DNA of 5,615 nucleotides, taken from positions 1 to 5,615 of the forward strand of contig CAIOHM010000080.1 of the NCBI GenBank assembly GCA_903858055.1. Direction: 5' to 3'. The stretch's first letter is position 1. Each line of letters starts with the position of its first letter. Positions 5,155 through 5,615 of the stretch are shown piece after piece. This DNA comes from an uncultured delta proteobacterium (GTDB taxonomy: Bacteria > Myxococcota_A > Polyangia > Polyangiales > Polyangiaceae). The notes beneath the pieces were generated by a model that did no database searches, was not told the origin of the DNA, and saw only the letters and a program-made list of their open reading frames with translations. Made by a program: the position numbers and the translations under genes.

Positions 5155-5615
5155 ATGAACCCGCTCCTGCGCGATCGCGACGTCGAATTTCTGCTTCACG
5201 AGGTGCTCGACGGCGCGGCCTTGCTCCGGTTGCCGGCCTTCGCCGACCACGACGCGGAGACGGTCGCGCTCTTCCTCGAAGGCGCGCGCCGCCTCGCGCG
5301 CGAAGCGCTCTTTCCCGCGTACCGGCCGATGGACGCGGAGCCGCCGCGCTTCGAAGGGGGGCGAGTCGCCGTGCACCCGCTGATGAAGGCGCTCTACCCG
5401 CGCCTCGTGGACCTCGGCGTCATCGCCGCGGCGAGGCCCGTCGAGGTCGGCGGTCAACGCATGCCGCTCCTCGTCACCACGCTCGCGAGCGCGTACCTGA
5501 TGGCGGCGAACGCGTCGGCGTACGGCTACGCGGGCCTCACGGCCGGGGCCGCCCACTTGCTCGAGGCCTTCGGCGACGACACGCTCCGCCGGCGCTACAT
5601 GGCGCCGCTTTACGA
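5155..5615 (+). CDS. acyl-CoA dehydrogenase, N-terminal part (3' end outside window)
   Basis: 153 complete codons are visible. The start MNPLLRDRDVEFLLHEVLDG, then LPAFADHDAETVALFLEGARRLA and a RFEGGRVAVHPLMKALYPRLVDLGV block, match the N-terminal helical domain of the acyl-CoA dehydrogenase subfamily that carries the extra N-terminal segment (Pfam AcylCoA_DH_N plus Acyl-CoA_dh_N). Further on, AYGYAGLTAGAAHLLEAFGDDTLRRRYMAPLY fits the stretch leading to the FAD-binding middle domain. The family oxidises acyl-CoA to 2,3-enoyl-CoA with FAD, usually the first step of beta-oxidation. The catalytic base and the flavin-binding half lie outside the window, so activity and chain length cannot be judged. 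The ATG at 5155 fits the family N-terminus. An in-frame GTG at 5134 would add seven residues and lies nearer the G-rich tract, and no close Shine-Dalgarno precedes 5155. The gene is divergent from the desaturase operon, with 151 bases between starts. Confidence 0.9.
   Translation, partial: MNPLLRDRDVEFLLHEVLDGAALLRLPAFADHDAETVALFLEGARRLAREALFPAYRPMDAEPPRFEGGRVAVHPLMKALYPRLVDLGVIAAARPVEVGGQRMPLLVTTLASAYLMAANASAYGYAGLTAGAAHLLEAFGDDTLRRRYMAPLY

Noticed and set aside
5083..5556. A 157-codon minus-strand open frame over the start of the acyl-CoA dehydrogenase.
   Set aside because: It is antisense to a recognisable acyl-CoA dehydrogenase N-terminus, has a shadow-type composition and no domain.
1..5615. 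Search for tRNA, rRNA, CRISPR repeats, insertion sequence ends or a phage or defence system.
   Set aside because: Nothing of these kinds is visible. The gene content is ordinary lipid metabolism with a local regulator.

Overview
The window is very GC-rich, with strong G/C preference at third codon positions and long open antisense frames. It looks like a chromosomal piece of a high-GC bacterium. The gene types (mycobacterial-style membrane desaturase, ornithine-lipid-type acyltransferase, acyl-CoA dehydrogenase) and overall style suggest Myxococcota/Polyangia, but actinobacteria cannot be excluded from the sequence alone. Nearly everything is coding. The longest gap is about 176 bases, and I see no tRNA, rRNA, CRISPR array, insertion sequence or phage gene.

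Layout: (1) 1-725, minus, is an N-acyltransferase of the GNAT fold in the OlsB/N-acyl amino acid synthase family, running off the left edge. (2) After a 176-base divergent gap, 902-1927, plus, is an alpha/beta hydrolase with an odd nucleophile elbow. (3) It converges, with only 8 bases between stops, on a three-gene minus-strand operon transcribed from about 5051 down to 1936: an NAD(P)H:flavin oxidoreductase with a C-terminal 2Fe-2S ferredoxin domain (3909-5003), a membrane fatty acid desaturase with three histidine boxes (2760-3860), and a MerR-family regulator (1936-2763) that starts inside the desaturase stop codon (GTGA overlap). (4) Divergent from this operon, 5155-5615, plus, is the N-terminal part of an acyl-CoA dehydrogenase running off the right edge.

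The core is a self-contained desaturation module. The reductase should pass electrons from NAD(P)H through FAD and 2Fe-2S to the di-iron desaturase, as in the mycobacterial DesA3/Rv3230c pair. The co-transcribed MerR protein is the obvious candidate regulator. The 151-base divergent region upstream holds a near-consensus promoter (TTGACA, 17-base spacer, TATCAC) facing the reductase. A TGACA-N8-TGTCA inverted repeat and a 19-base-spaced direct repeat lie over it. This is the most interesting regulatory signal in the window. All the enzymes could act on acyl chains, so the neighbourhood reads as membrane-lipid or fatty-acid metabolism. The separate transcription units need not be one pathway.
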